Below are positions 1 to 8,017 of a stretch of DNA of 64,000 nucleotides, piece by piece. Below the pieces are notes generated by a model that searched no databases, was not told where the DNA came from, and worked only from the letters and a program-made list of their open reading frames with translations. Source of the DNA: Brevundimonas vesicularis. GTDB taxonomy: Bacteria; Pseudomonadota; Alphaproteobacteria; Caulobacterales; Caulobacteraceae. Within the stretch, counting starts at the first letter, position 1. Each line of letters starts with the position of its first letter. A program made the position numbers and the translations under genes. The stretch lies in the NCBI RefSeq assembly GCF_014204545.1, contig NZ_JACHLJ010000001.1, positions 1,302,001 to 1,366,000 on the forward strand. The letters are read 5' to 3'.

Positions 1-6
1 GCCGTT

Positions 7-40
7 GCGAGAGGCTGAGGCGAAGGAGCACGCCTCTCGT
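7..40 (+). promoter_or_regulatory. Inverted repeat enclosing the flgF ribosome binding site
   Basis: CGAGAGGC (8-15) is the exact reverse complement of GCCTCTCG (32-39), and a G:U pair (7/40) could extend the stem. The 16-nt loop holds the Shine-Dalgarno AAGGAG (23-28). The last stem base is the first base of the flgF GTG start. In the mRNA this would present the ribosome binding site in a loop while pairing the start codon, a plausible translational control element. Function is inferred; the upstream context lies outside the window. Confidence 0.4.
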
Positions 41-779
41 GGAAAACGCCGCCTATATCGGACTGTCACGCCAGATGACGCTGCGTCGCGAACTGGACAT
101 CGTGGCCAACAACGTCGCCAACGCCAACACCACCGGCTTCAAGGTCGAGCAGCTGATGCTGGGCACCGAGATCGGGCAGCGCGCGCGCAACGACTCGATC
201 CGCCCGTCGGCCAGCTTCGTGCTGGACAACGGCGTCGGTCGCGACTTCGGCCAGGGCTCGATGCAGCAGACGGGCCGCTCGCTGGACTTCGCCATTTCAG
301 GCGAAGGCGCCTTCTTCACTGTGCGCGACGGCGCCAATGGCGAGGCCTACACCCGTGACGGCGCCTTCACCCTCGACCCGGAAGGGCGTTTGACCACCAA
401 ACAGGGTCAGGCTGTTTTGGGCGGCGGCGCGGAGATCGTGCTGGACCCAGCGCTTGGCGCGCCCAGCGTCGGCGCTGACGGCACCATCACCCAGAACGGA
501 CAGGTCACCGGCCGGCTGTCGGTCGTGCGTTTCGATACGCTGGGCGTGCTCGAAAAGGGCGGCGACAGCCTCTACCGCAATACGTCCAACGCCCAGCCGA
601 TCGAGGCCGCCGACGCCCAGGTTCATCAGGGCTCGCTGGAGTCCTCCAACGTCAATCCGTTGATCGAAATCACCAATCTCGTCGAGATCAGCCGCGCCTA
701 CGAGAGCATTTCCAAGCTGATCGAGAACACCACTGACCTGAGCCGTCGCGCCGTCGAGCGCCTCGGCAAGGCCGCTTAA
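39..779 (+). CDS. flgF: Flagellar basal-body rod protein FlgF
   Basis: Proximal rod subunit that assembles in the periplasm between the MS ring and the distal rod; exported by the flagellar type III apparatus, so it has no Sec signal. The N-terminal rod signature (ANNVANANTTGF, about residues 22-33) and the C-terminal motif (NVNPLIEITNLVEISRAYE, about residues 200-220) are both present, as expected for the flagellar rod/hook family. At 246 aa it has normal FlgF length. The start is GTG with AAGGAG ten bases upstream. flgG follows after 53 bp in the same direction, giving the Caulobacter order flgF-flgG-flgA-flgH. The sigma-54 promoter expected for this operon would lie upstream of the window. 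Confidence 0.95.
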   Translation: MENAAYIGLSRQMTLRRELDIVANNVANANTTGFKVEQLMLGTEIGQRARNDSIRPSASFVLDNGVGRDFGQGSMQQTGRSLDFAISGEGAFFTVRDGANGEAYTRDGAFTLDPEGRLTTKQGQAVLGGGAEIVLDPALGAPSVGADGTITQNGQVTGRLSVVRFDTLGVLEKGGDSLYRNTSNAQPIEAADAQVHQGSLESSNVNPLIEITNLVEISRAYESISKLIENTTDLSRRAVERLGKAA

Positions 780-832
780 GGGAGCCCCTCAAGTAGCGAG
801 ACGCCGAGCGTCGAGCGATAGGGAGAACAACA

Positions 833-1621
833 ATGCGCGCTCTGAGAACCGCAGCCTCGGGCATGGCCGCCCAGCAGCTGAACGTGGAGGTCATCTCCAA
901 CAACATCGCCAACATGAACACGGTGGGCTTCAAGAAGCAGCGCGCCGAGTTTCAGGATCTGCTCTATCAGAACGTCGAGCGCATGGGGGCCCAGTCCTCG
1001 GCCTCCGGCACCGTGGTTCCGACCGGCATCCAGATCGGCGCGGGCGTCAAGGCCGGGGCCGTCTATCGGATCACAGAACAGGGCACGCCCCAGGCGACCG
1101 GCAACCCTTACGACATGGCTATCGACGGCAAGGGCTATTTCCAGATCAGCCTGCCTTCTGGCGAAAAGGCCTACACCCGCGCCGGCAATCTGCAGGTCAA
1201 CCCGGAGGGCCAGATGGTGACCGACGACGGCTATCTGCTGGAGCCGGCGATCACCATCCCGCAGGACGCCACCAAGGTGTCGATCTCCAAGACCGGTCTG
1301 GTTCAGGTGACCCAGGCCGGACAGCCCGCCCCGACCACGGTCGGGCAGATCGAACTGGCGAGCTTCTTCAATGAAGCCGGCCTGGAAGCTATTGGCGACA
1401 ACCTGCTGCTGGAGACCGCCGCGTCCGGGCCGGCGATCGTCGGGACGCCCGGGGACGCTGGCTACGGCCAGATCATGCAGTCCTACACCGAGGCGTCGAA
1501 CGTGGATGCGGTGGCGGAGATCAGCGCCCTGATCGTGGCGCAGCGCGCCTATGAGATGAACTCCAAGGTCATCAGCACCGCCGACCAGATGCTGTCGGTC
1601 GCTTCGCAAGTGAAGGGCTAG
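833..1621 (+). CDS. flgG: Flagellar basal-body distal rod protein FlgG
   Basis: Forms the distal rod that passes through the P and L rings. The protein is 262 aa, the usual FlgG length, starting MRALRTAASGMAAQQ followed by the rod signature SNNIANMNTVGFK. It ends with the conserved helical segment containing EISALIVAQRAYEMNSKVI. ATG start preceded by GGGAGAAC. It lies between flgF and flgA; flgA begins 4 bp after its stop, so the genes are almost certainly co-transcribed. No abnormal features seen. Confidence 0.97.
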   Translation: MRALRTAASGMAAQQLNVEVISNNIANMNTVGFKKQRAEFQDLLYQNVERMGAQSSASGTVVPTGIQIGAGVKAGAVYRITEQGTPQATGNPYDMAIDGKGYFQISLPSGEKAYTRAGNLQVNPEGQMVTDDGYLLEPAITIPQDATKVSISKTGLVQVTQAGQPAPTTVGQIELASFFNEAGLEAIGDNLLLETAASGPAIVGTPGDAGYGQIMQSYTEASNVDAVAEISALIVAQRAYEMNSKVISTADQMLSVASQVKG

Positions 1622-1625
1622 GGCC

Positions 1626-2240
1626 ATGACCACCATCCGCTCCCTGCTGCTCGCCGCCGCCGTCAGCGCGTTGGCCAGCGCCGCTCTCGCCAACCCGGTC
1701 GTCCTGCGCGCCAACCCCGTGGACGACGACGGCCGCGTCACCCTGGGCGACATCTTCGAGGGCGCGGGCGCCGCAGCCAATGTCGCTGTCGCCGAGCGCG
1801 TCGGTCCCTCGGTCGTGCTGGACGCCGGTCAGCTTCAGGCCCAGGCGCGTCAGGCGGGCCTGGACTGGAGCAATCCGAACGGCCTGCGCCGCGTCGCCGT
1901 GCGCCGATCGGCCGGACCCGTTCAGACAGAGGCCGTGGCCGCGCCGACGGACGCCGTCCAGGCCGTCCAGCCCATCGCCCGCGCCGCCTATCGTCCCGGC
2001 GCCGCGCCGCAGGTCATCGCCCGCAACGATATGGTGCGCGTCTCCTATCAGGTCGGCGGCGTGAACCTGGCCGTCATGGGCAAGGCCATGCGCAGCGCCG
2101 GTCTGGGCGAGCCGGTCGCCATCATGAACACCACGTCCAACCGCGTCATCGACGCGGTCGCCTCCGGCCCCGGCCAGGCCATCGCCGGCCCCGGCGCCGA
2201 CATGGCCCGCGCCAATCCCCAACAGTTCGCCGCCCGCTAG
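1626..2240 (+). CDS. flgA: Flagellar P-ring assembly chaperone FlgA
   Basis: Periplasmic chaperone that helps FlgI form the P ring. The first 22 residues or so are a Sec signal peptide (RSLLLAAAVSALASAALA). The C-terminal half (about 115-204) has the SAF-like pattern of FlgA: RPGAAPQVIARNDMVRV, then a stretch on GxAMxxAGLGE and a final VIDAVASGPGQA. Length is 204 aa. Sequence conservation in this family is low, so the call also rests on position between flgG and flgH, as in Caulobacter. The flgI partner is not in the window. Confidence 0.85.
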   Translation: MTTIRSLLLAAAVSALASAALANPVVLRANPVDDDGRVTLGDIFEGAGAAANVAVAERVGPSVVLDAGQLQAQARQAGLDWSNPNGLRRVAVRRSAGPVQTEAVAAPTDAVQAVQPIARAAYRPGAAPQVIARNDMVRVSYQVGGVNLAVMGKAMRSAGLGEPVAIMNTTSNRVIDAVASGPGQAIAGPGADMARANPQQFAAR

Positions 2241-2252
2241 GGAATCCAAGTC

Positions 2253-2975
2253 ATGCGTAAAGCCGTCCTGATCCTCGCCGCCCTCGCCCCGCTCGCCGCC
2301 TGCTCGACCGTCGCCGAAACGGTGCGCGGTCCGGAACTGGCCCCCATCGGATATCCCGCCGCCCTGATCCCAGCGCAGCAGGCCTATCTGCCCGCGCGCG
2401 AGACCGCGCCGGCCAGCGCCAACAGCCTGTGGCGCACGGGCGCCCGCACCTTCTTCGGCGACCAGCGCGCACGCCACATCGGCGACATCCTGACGGTCAA
2501 GATCGACATCGACGATCGCGCACAGACCCAGAACTCAACCCAGCGCTCGCGCTCCAACGAGATCAACGCCGGCGTCAGCAATCTGTTCGGCCTGGAAAGC
2601 AGCCTGGGCCGCGCCTTCCCCGGCGGCTTCGATCCGTCGAAGATGGTCGGCATGGAAGGCGATCTGAAGTCGTCTGGCAATGGTTCGGTCACCCGCGCCG
2701 AGAAGGTGTCGCTGACCATCGCCGCCGTCGTCACGGACGTCCTGGCCAACGGCAATCTGGTGATCCAGGGTCGGCAGGAAGTGCGCACCAACCGCGAGGT
2801 CCGCGAACTGACCGTCGCCGGCATCGTCCGCCCCGAGGACATCTCGTCGGCCAACGCTATCAACCACACCCAGATCGCGGAGGCGCGCATCTCCTACGGC
2901 GGTCGCGGCGACGTCAGCCGCGTCCAGGCCCCGCCCGTGGGTCAGGCGCTGGCGGAACGCTTCAGCCCGTTCTAA
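2253..2975 (+). CDS. flgH: Flagellar L-ring lipoprotein FlgH
   Basis: Outer-membrane lipoprotein that forms the L ring around the rod. The lipobox LAAC places the lipidated cysteine at residue 17. Family motifs follow: FFGDQRARHIGDILTVKIDID at about 68-88 (the conserved GDILTV segment) and NGNLVIQGRQEVRTNRE, with RPEDISSANAI near the C-terminus. Length is 240 aa. It starts 12 bp after flgA and appears to be the last flagellar gene of this operon; about 140 bp separate it from the next gene. Confidence 0.95.
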   Translation: MRKAVLILAALAPLAACSTVAETVRGPELAPIGYPAALIPAQQAYLPARETAPASANSLWRTGARTFFGDQRARHIGDILTVKIDIDDRAQTQNSTQRSRSNEINAGVSNLFGLESSLGRAFPGGFDPSKMVGMEGDLKSSGNGSVTRAEKVSLTIAAVVTDVLANGNLVIQGRQEVRTNREVRELTVAGIVRPEDISSANAINHTQIAEARISYGGRGDVSRVQAPPVGQALAERFSPF

Positions 2976-3117
2976 CGCGCGCTGACCCTGCAGGTTGAAC
3001 TGCGGACGGATAACCGCGTTCAAAGGACATGCGGTCGTCTGATCTCTTGCGGTCACAGCCGCGTCTGACGACATTCAAGGCGACGCGGCGCTGCGCGTCG
3101 TCGGCGGGGGCTGACAC

Positions 3118-3546
3118 ATGATGCTTATACTCTCCGCCCTGATGGCGGCCGCGATACAGACTGCGCCCGGCGCAGGCTGGACCTGGAGCTTGTACGAGGG
3201 CGAGGGACCGATGGTGCTGGCCAACGACATCCCCGACACCGCCAACCTGCGCGCGACGCTGCAATGCCTGCCGGGTTCGGGCGCGGTCTCGGTCGCGGTC
3301 TATGGCGAGGATGCGTCCGCCGGCTTCGCCCGCATCACCTCAGGCGGGTCGACGGCGACCAGCGAGGCGCGCGTCGGGCGCGGCGGCAAGCTGGAAACGG
3401 CAATCCCCGTCGATCACCCCGCCTTTTCCGCCTTCGTGGCGAACGGCCGGATGACGATCGCCGTCGGCGACGACGCCAGCACGATCACCGTCGAACGTCC
3501 GCACATGGCCAAGCTGCGTCGCTTCGCCGATCGCTGCGCCGGCTGA
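3118..3546 (+). CDS. Small secreted protein of unknown function, paralogue of the next gene
   Basis: I do not recognise a named family. It has 142 aa with a short hydrophobic N-terminus (MLILSALMAAAIQTAPGAG), probably a signal peptide. A tryptophan (W23) is followed 27 residues later by C50, and a second cysteine sits near the C-terminus (C140). The next gene keeps the same W-to-C spacing and a matching terminal Cys, so the two look like diverged tandem duplicates whose cysteines may form a disulfide. The next gene starts 11 bp downstream, suggesting one transcript. ATG ATG doublet at the start; either could be used. Confidence 0.6.
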   Translation: MMLILSALMAAAIQTAPGAGWTWSLYEGEGPMVLANDIPDTANLRATLQCLPGSGAVSVAVYGEDASAGFARITSGGSTATSEARVGRGGKLETAIPVDHPAFSAFVANGRMTIAVGDDASTITVERPHMAKLRRFADRCAG

Positions 3547-3557
3547 GGGAGTCACGC

Positions 3558-4058
3558 ATGCGTCTTCGCTTGATATCAGCCTTGATCGCCGTGTCGGCGC
3601 TCGCGGCTTGCGCGACCCAGGCCCCGATGCCCGCAGCCGGCTCGGCGGCGACCGCGTCTGCCCCGGCTCCGACGCCCGGTTACGACTGGTTCCTGAACAC
3701 CGATGGTCAGGAGGCCATGCTGGCCTACGGCGTCGCCAACAGCGACGAGGTCAAACTTCGGCTCGCCTGCCAGGTGGGATCGAGCGCGCTGGAACTAACG
3801 TCCTCCAGCGACAAGCCGGGCCGCGAAATCCACTTGGAGTCCGGCGGCGACACCGAGCGCTATCGCGCTGCATCCGAGCCAGCCGTCGTGCATGACGGCG
3901 AACTGCTAACGGCTCAGGCGAAGACCAAGGATCCAGTCTTCCAACGCTTCCGCCGTCTGGGCTGGATCGCCGCCTGGGCTGACGACGAACGTCAAGTCTA
4001 CGCCGCCCATCCCGCTGCAAAGGCGCAAATCGAGCGGTTCTTCACCGTCTGCGGTTGA
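3558..4058 (+). CDS. Putative lipoprotein of unknown function
   Basis: The start at 3558 gives a typical lipoprotein signal (RLRLISALIAVSALAAC, lipidated C18) followed by an Ala/Pro-rich linker. The mature domain has W44, C71 and a C-terminal C165. The W-to-C distance of 27 residues equals that in the upstream gene, and both end with a similar basic-aromatic helix before the last Cys (QIERFFTVCG versus KLRRFADRCAG). No known family assigned. An open frame extends upstream to 3264, but that part overlaps the previous gene and has no signal peptide, so I use 3558. Location would be the inner face of the outer membrane or the periplasm. Confidence 0.65.
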   Translation: MRLRLISALIAVSALAACATQAPMPAAGSAATASAPAPTPGYDWFLNTDGQEAMLAYGVANSDEVKLRLACQVGSSALELTSSSDKPGREIHLESGGDTERYRAASEPAVVHDGELLTAQAKTKDPVFQRFRRLGWIAAWADDERQVYAAHPAAKAQIERFFTVCG

Positions 4059-4095
4059 CGCATCGGCTCTGCTCGGCTTGCGTGCCTCTCCTGAC

Positions 4096-4111
4096 AGGAG
4101 GGGGCGTCATT
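4096..4111 (+). promoter_or_regulatory. Strong Shine-Dalgarno before an apparent ATT start
   Basis: AGGAGG (4096-4101) is followed after 7 bases by ATT at 4109. Reading from this ATT gives a compact Sec signal peptide (KISYLAIAAMLAAG...). No ATG, GTG or TTG has comparable spacing: the TTG at 4055 would add 18 non-signal-like residues, and the next ATG (about 4139) would cut the signal peptide in half. Confidence 0.55.
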
Positions 4112-5896
4112 AAGATTTCTTATCTGGCTATCGCAGCCATGCTTGCGGCTGGTTCGCCGATTGCGGCCGCCGCGCAGACGCCGCCTGCCGCCGTCGCAAC
4201 CGCCCCGGCAGACGCCGCGCTGAACGCCGTCATCGCCGACTACGAGACCTACCTGAAGTCGGTCGATCCAATCTCGGCCGGCGGAGAGGGCGATGTGGAG
4301 GCGATGGGCCGGGTGCCTGACCTGTCGCGGGAATTCGAACTGGCCCAGCGCGCGCCGCTGGAAGGGTTCGTGCGGCGGCTGACGGCCATCGACCCGGCAA
4401 GTCTTTCCCACGCCGGCGGCATCAACCACGCCTTCCTGCTCTATACGCTCAAGCGCAGTCTGGAAGGGCTGGATTACAACACCAGCCGCCTGGCGTTCGA
4501 CTCCGAAGGCGGCCCCGGAACCTGGGCGCTCTATGTCGGCGGCAGCACGCGACTAAACTCGGTCGCGGAGGCCGAGGCCTATATCAAACGTATCCGGGGC
4601 TTCGGCCAAATCTACGCCCAGACGACGGCCAACGCCCGGCGCGGCCTGGACACCGGCCTGGTCCAGGCGCGATCGGTGACCGAAAGCGCCCTGACGCTGG
4701 CGCGAAACGATGTGGCGATCAAGCCGGACGCCGAGCCGCTGCTGAAGCCCTTGGCGACCCTGCCGTCGACCGTGTCTCAAGCGGATAAGGATCGCCTGAC
4801 TTCAGCGGCGACGGCGGCGGTTTCAGAAACGATCCTTCCCGCACGCCTGGCCTGGCTGGCCTTCCTCGAGAGGGACTATCTGCCCAAGGCGCCGGTCCAG
4901 CCGGGCATCGGCAATCGGCCTGGCGGCAAGGCGCTCTACGCCTATCTGGTGCGTGGCCACACCACGACCGACCTGACGCCGGACCAGATCCACCAGATCG
5001 GTCTGGACGAGGTCTCGCGCATCCGCGCCCGCATGGATGTGGAAATGAAGGCGTCGGGCTGGACCGGCGACTTCGCCGGCTTCCTGAACTTCCTGCGCAC
5101 GGATCTTCAGTTCTATGCGACCAGCCGCGAGGCCCTGTTGCAGCAGGCGTCGGAAATGGCCAAGCGTGCGGATGGCGGCCTGCCGCCTCTGTTCGCCACC
5201 CTGCCCCGCCTGACCTACGACGTGCAGCCCGTGCCGCCCCAGATCGAGGAAAACTATACCACCGGCCGCTACAACGGCGGTTCGATGCAGAATGGCGTTT
5301 CCGCCCATTACATCGTCAATACGTCCAAGCTGGATCAGCGTCCGCTGTATGAGTTGCCCGCCCTGACCCTGCATGAAGCCGTTCCGGGCCACCATCTCCA
5401 GATCGCCTTGCAGCAGGAGGCGCCCGGCCAACCCTATTTCCGCCGTCAGGCCAATGTCAGCGCCTATACCGAGGGCTGGGGGCTTTACGCCGAATATCTG
5501 GGCGAAGAGATGGGCTTCTACCGAACGCCTTACGAACGGTTCGGCCGCTTGTCCTATGAGATGTGGCGCGCCTGCCGGTTGGTCGCGGACACCGGCCTGC
5601 ACTGGATGGGCTGGACCGAGGAACAGGCCCGCGCCTGTTTCCGCGACAACTCGGCCCTTGCGCCTCACAATATCGAGACCGAGCTGCAGCGCTATATCGG
5701 CTGGCCCGGCCAGGCCACGGCCTACAAGATCGGCGAGATCCGCCTGCGCGAGATCCGCGCGCGGGCCGAGCGGGAGTTGGGGCCGAAGTTCAACATCCGC
5801 ACCTTCCACGACGCCCTGCTGGTCGAAGGTCCGCTCCCGCTGGCGCTGTTGGACCAGCGGATGGACGCCTGGATCGCGGAGCAGAAGTCACAATAG
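4109..5896 (+). CDS. DUF885 family secreted peptidase-like protein
   Basis: Member of the DUF885 family, thought to be zinc-dependent peptidases. The likely metal motif HEAVPGHH lies at about residues 422-429 counted from 4109, with a downstream AYTEGWGLYAEYLGEEMG segment typical of the family. The N-terminus is a Sec signal peptide, so the enzyme is periplasmic or envelope-associated. Length is about 595 aa, normal for DUF885. The start is uncertain: ATT at 4109 fits the ribosome binding site and signal peptide best, while TTG at 4055 overlaps the previous stop (TTGA). It runs convergent to cysK with only 10 bp between stops. Substrate unknown. Confidence 0.85.
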   Translation: MKISYLAIAAMLAAGSPIAAAAQTPPAAVATAPADAALNAVIADYETYLKSVDPISAGGEGDVEAMGRVPDLSREFELAQRAPLEGFVRRLTAIDPASLSHAGGINHAFLLYTLKRSLEGLDYNTSRLAFDSEGGPGTWALYVGGSTRLNSVAEAEAYIKRIRGFGQIYAQTTANARRGLDTGLVQARSVTESALTLARNDVAIKPDAEPLLKPLATLPSTVSQADKDRLTSAATAAVSETILPARLAWLAFLERDYLPKAPVQPGIGNRPGGKALYAYLVRGHTTTDLTPDQIHQIGLDEVSRIRARMDVEMKASGWTGDFAGFLNFLRTDLQFYATSREALLQQASEMAKRADGGLPPLFATLPRLTYDVQPVPPQIEENYTTGRYNGGSMQNGVSAHYIVNTSKLDQRPLYELPALTLHEAVPGHHLQIALQQEAPGQPYFRRQANVSAYTEGWGLYAEYLGEEMGFYRTPYERFGRLSYEMWRACRLVADTGLHWMGWTEEQARACFRDNSALAPHNIETELQRYIGWPGQATAYKIGEIRLREIRARAERELGPKFNIRTFHDALLVEGPLPLALLDQRMDAWIAEQKSQ

Positions 5897-5906
5897 GCTG
5901 TGCGGC

Positions 5907-6905
5907 TTACGCCCAATCCGGCTCCGGCAAACCTTTCGACCGCAGGAATTCCGGGTTGAACAGCTTGGACGCATAGCGCGAGCCGGGATCGCATAGGCAG
6001 GTCACGATGGTCTTGCCTGGCCCAAGCTCGCGCGCCAGCCGCACCGCGCCGGCGATGTTCACCCCCGCCGATCCGCCCAGCGATAAACCTTCGTGCTTCA
6101 CCAGGTCGAACAGGATCGGCAGGAACTCCGCATCCTCGATCCGATAGGCGTAGTCGGGTTTGAAGCCTTCCAGATTGCCGGTGATGCGGGCCACGCCGAT
6201 GCCCTCGGTGATCGACGATCCCTCGCCCGTCATCTCGCCCTTGGTGAACCAGTTGAACATGGCCGCGCCTGCTGGATCGGCCAAGGCGATAGTCACATCC
6301 GGCTTCTGTTCGCGGAGGTAGGCGCCGACGCCGGCGATGGTCCCGCCCGAACCGACGGCCGACACGAAGGCGTCGATCTGACCGTTTGTCTGCGTCCAGA
6401 TTTCGGGGCCGGTCGTGTTGTAGTGGGCCTCGCGGTTGGCGGTGTTGTCGAACTGGTTGGCCCAAATGGCCCCGGCCTCTTCGCTGTCGTTCAGCTCGGC
6501 GGCCAGACGCCCGGAATAGTGGACGAAGTGGTTCGGGCTGGAGAAGGGCGCGGCGTCCACCTCGACCAGACGGGCGCCCAGCGAACGGATGGCGGACTTC
6601 TTCTCTTCGGACTGGGTGCGCGGAATGACGATGACGACCGGATGACCCAAGGCGGCGCCGACCAGGGCCAGGCCGATGCCGGTGTTGCCGGCCGTGCCCT
6701 CGACGATCGTCCCGCCAGGTTTCAGCGCGCCCGACGCCCGCGCGCCCTGCACGATCGACAGGGCCGCGCGATCCTTGATCGAACCGCCGGGATTCAGAAA
6801 CTCGGCCTTGCCCAGGATTTCGCAGCCCGTCGCCTCGGACAGGCGGTTCAGGCGCACCAGCGGCGTATTGCCGATCAGGTCGATGACGGATGACGTAGCG
6901 GACAC
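5907..6905 (-). CDS. cysK: Cysteine synthase A (O-acetylserine sulfhydrylase)
   Basis: PLP enzyme that makes cysteine from O-acetylserine and sulfide in the cytosol. IGNTPLVRL is at residues 11-19. The PLP lysine is K44 in PGGSIKDRA. The phosphate/substrate loop is EGTAGNTGIGLA, followed by GSGGTIAGVG. This PGGS-K-DR form is also seen in cystathionine beta-synthases, but context favours CysK: it is the last gene of a sulfate assimilation operon, 35 bp after cysH. The start is GTG at 6905; an open frame extends further upstream but would overlap cysH, and the family N-terminus begins here. 332 aa. Confidence 0.9.
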   Translation of the reverse strand: MSATSSVIDLIGNTPLVRLNRLSEATGCEILGKAEFLNPGGSIKDRAALSIVQGARASGALKPGGTIVEGTAGNTGIGLALVGAALGHPVVIVIPRTQSEEKKSAIRSLGARLVEVDAAPFSSPNHFVHYSGRLAAELNDSEEAGAIWANQFDNTANREAHYNTTGPEIWTQTNGQIDAFVSAVGSGGTIAGVGAYLREQKPDVTIALADPAGAAMFNWFTKGEMTGEGSSITEGIGVARITGNLEGFKPDYAYRIEDAEFLPILFDLVKHEGLSLGGSAGVNIAGAVRLARELGPGKTIVTCLCDPGSRYASKLFNPEFLRSKGLPEPDWA

Positions 6906-6940
6906 GGTGAGGCTTTCAGGCGAGGTCGAAACAGGGCGGA

Positions 6941-8017
6941 TCAGGCGGCGGCCTGACGTTGCCCTAAGTGGATGCCGCACTCGACCTTGTCCATGCCCGA
7001 CCAACGTCCGGCGCGGGCGTCTTCGCCGTCCCGGACCGCGCGGGTGCAGGGCCAGCAGCCGATGGATCGATAGCCTTGCTCGACCAGCGGATGACGCGGC
7101 AGATCGTTCTCCTCCAGCCAGGCCTCGACGTCGTCGGCGTCCCAGTTCGCCAGGGGATTGATCCGCAGCACCCCGTCCAGCACCTCGAACGGTTTCAGCT
7201 TCGCTCGCGTCGCGGCCTGGTAGCGTTTCCGTCCGGTGATGAGCGCATTGAACCCGGCGGTCGCCCGCGCGAGCGGCCGCACCTTCCTCAGGTCGCAGCA
7301 GGCGTCGGCGTCGGTCTTCCACAGGTCGGCGCGCGCATCCAGCGTCGCCTTCTCGCCCGCATCCGGCGTCACCAACCGCACGTCGGTCAGGCCCAGCGCC
7401 TTGGTCAGTTGGGTGCGATAGGACAGGGTCTGGAGGAAATGCTGGCCCGTCTCCAGAAACACCACTGGCACTGTCTTGTCCTCGCCAGCGATGATGTCCA
7501 GCAGGGCGGCGGACTCGGCGCCGAAGGACGAGACGGCGCCGACCCGCAGACCCAGCGCCGGATCCAACGCCGCCTTCAGGATTTCGGTCGCGTCCTTGCC
7601 CGCCGTCTCGCGGTTCAGCCGTTCCGCCAGGGCGTCCAGATCGCGGTCGTTGGACGCCGCACGTCTTCGCTGCCAGATCGTTGGGGCGGGATCGACCGCC
7701 GGCTGATAGCCAGCGCTGAACGCTCGGTCCATCCGCTCCCAGGCGGCCGGATCCGCACCCTCGGCCAGTTCCACCGCATCGAAGCCCGAACGCCGCAGAT
7801 GTCGCGCCTGATCCGGCAGCACCTTGCCCGCCGCGATCAGACGCCCGGCGTAACCTCGCTCTCGCAGCACCGCGGCAAGCGAGAAGCCGCGCCCGTCGCG
7901 GAAGGCGTTGAACTCCAGCACCAGCGTGTCTTCGTTTGCGGCGGCCGCCTCGACAGCCTCCAGCGGGGTCGTCACCGACAGGCGCAACCCGTTCTGTATG
8001 CCCTCAAGCCGTTGCAT
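6941..8017 (-). CDS. cysH: DUF934-adenylylsulfate reductase fusion (CysH)
   Basis: Two domains in one chain. The first ~115 residues match DUF934, a small family linked to sulfite reduction (LVLEFNAFRDGRGFSLA, LRERGYAG, LPDQARHLRRSGFD). The rest is a PAPS/APS reductase: SSFGAESAALLDII loop, then a Cys pair (about 240-241, CCDLRKV), CWPC (about 321-324) and ECGIHLG (Cys about 347). The CC plus CxxC set ligates a [4Fe-4S] cluster and marks the APS-type enzyme, which reduces adenylylsulfate to sulfite with thioredoxin. I chose ATG 8017; ATG at 8029 or 8062 is also possible but increases the overlap with cysI (stop 8004). Confidence 0.9.
   Translation of the reverse strand: MQRLEGIQNGLRLSVTTPLEAVEAAAANEDTLVLEFNAFRDGRGFSLAAVLRERGYAGRLIAAGKVLPDQARHLRRSGFDAVELAEGADPAAWERMDRAFSAGYQPAVDPAPTIWQRRRAASNDRDLDALAERLNRETAGKDATEILKAALDPALGLRVGAVSSFGAESAALLDIIAGEDKTVPVVFLETGQHFLQTLSYRTQLTKALGLTDVRLVTPDAGEKATLDARADLWKTDADACCDLRKVRPLARATAGFNALITGRKRYQAATRAKLKPFEVLDGVLRINPLANWDADDVEAWLEENDLPRHPLVEQGYRSIGCWPCTRAVRDGEDARAGRWSGMDKVECGIHLGQRQAAA

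Noticed and set aside
3081..3100. Hairpin between flgH and the next gene as a terminator.
   Set aside because: The 7-bp stem has no U-tract and lies only 18 bp before the next start; it is too weak to call.
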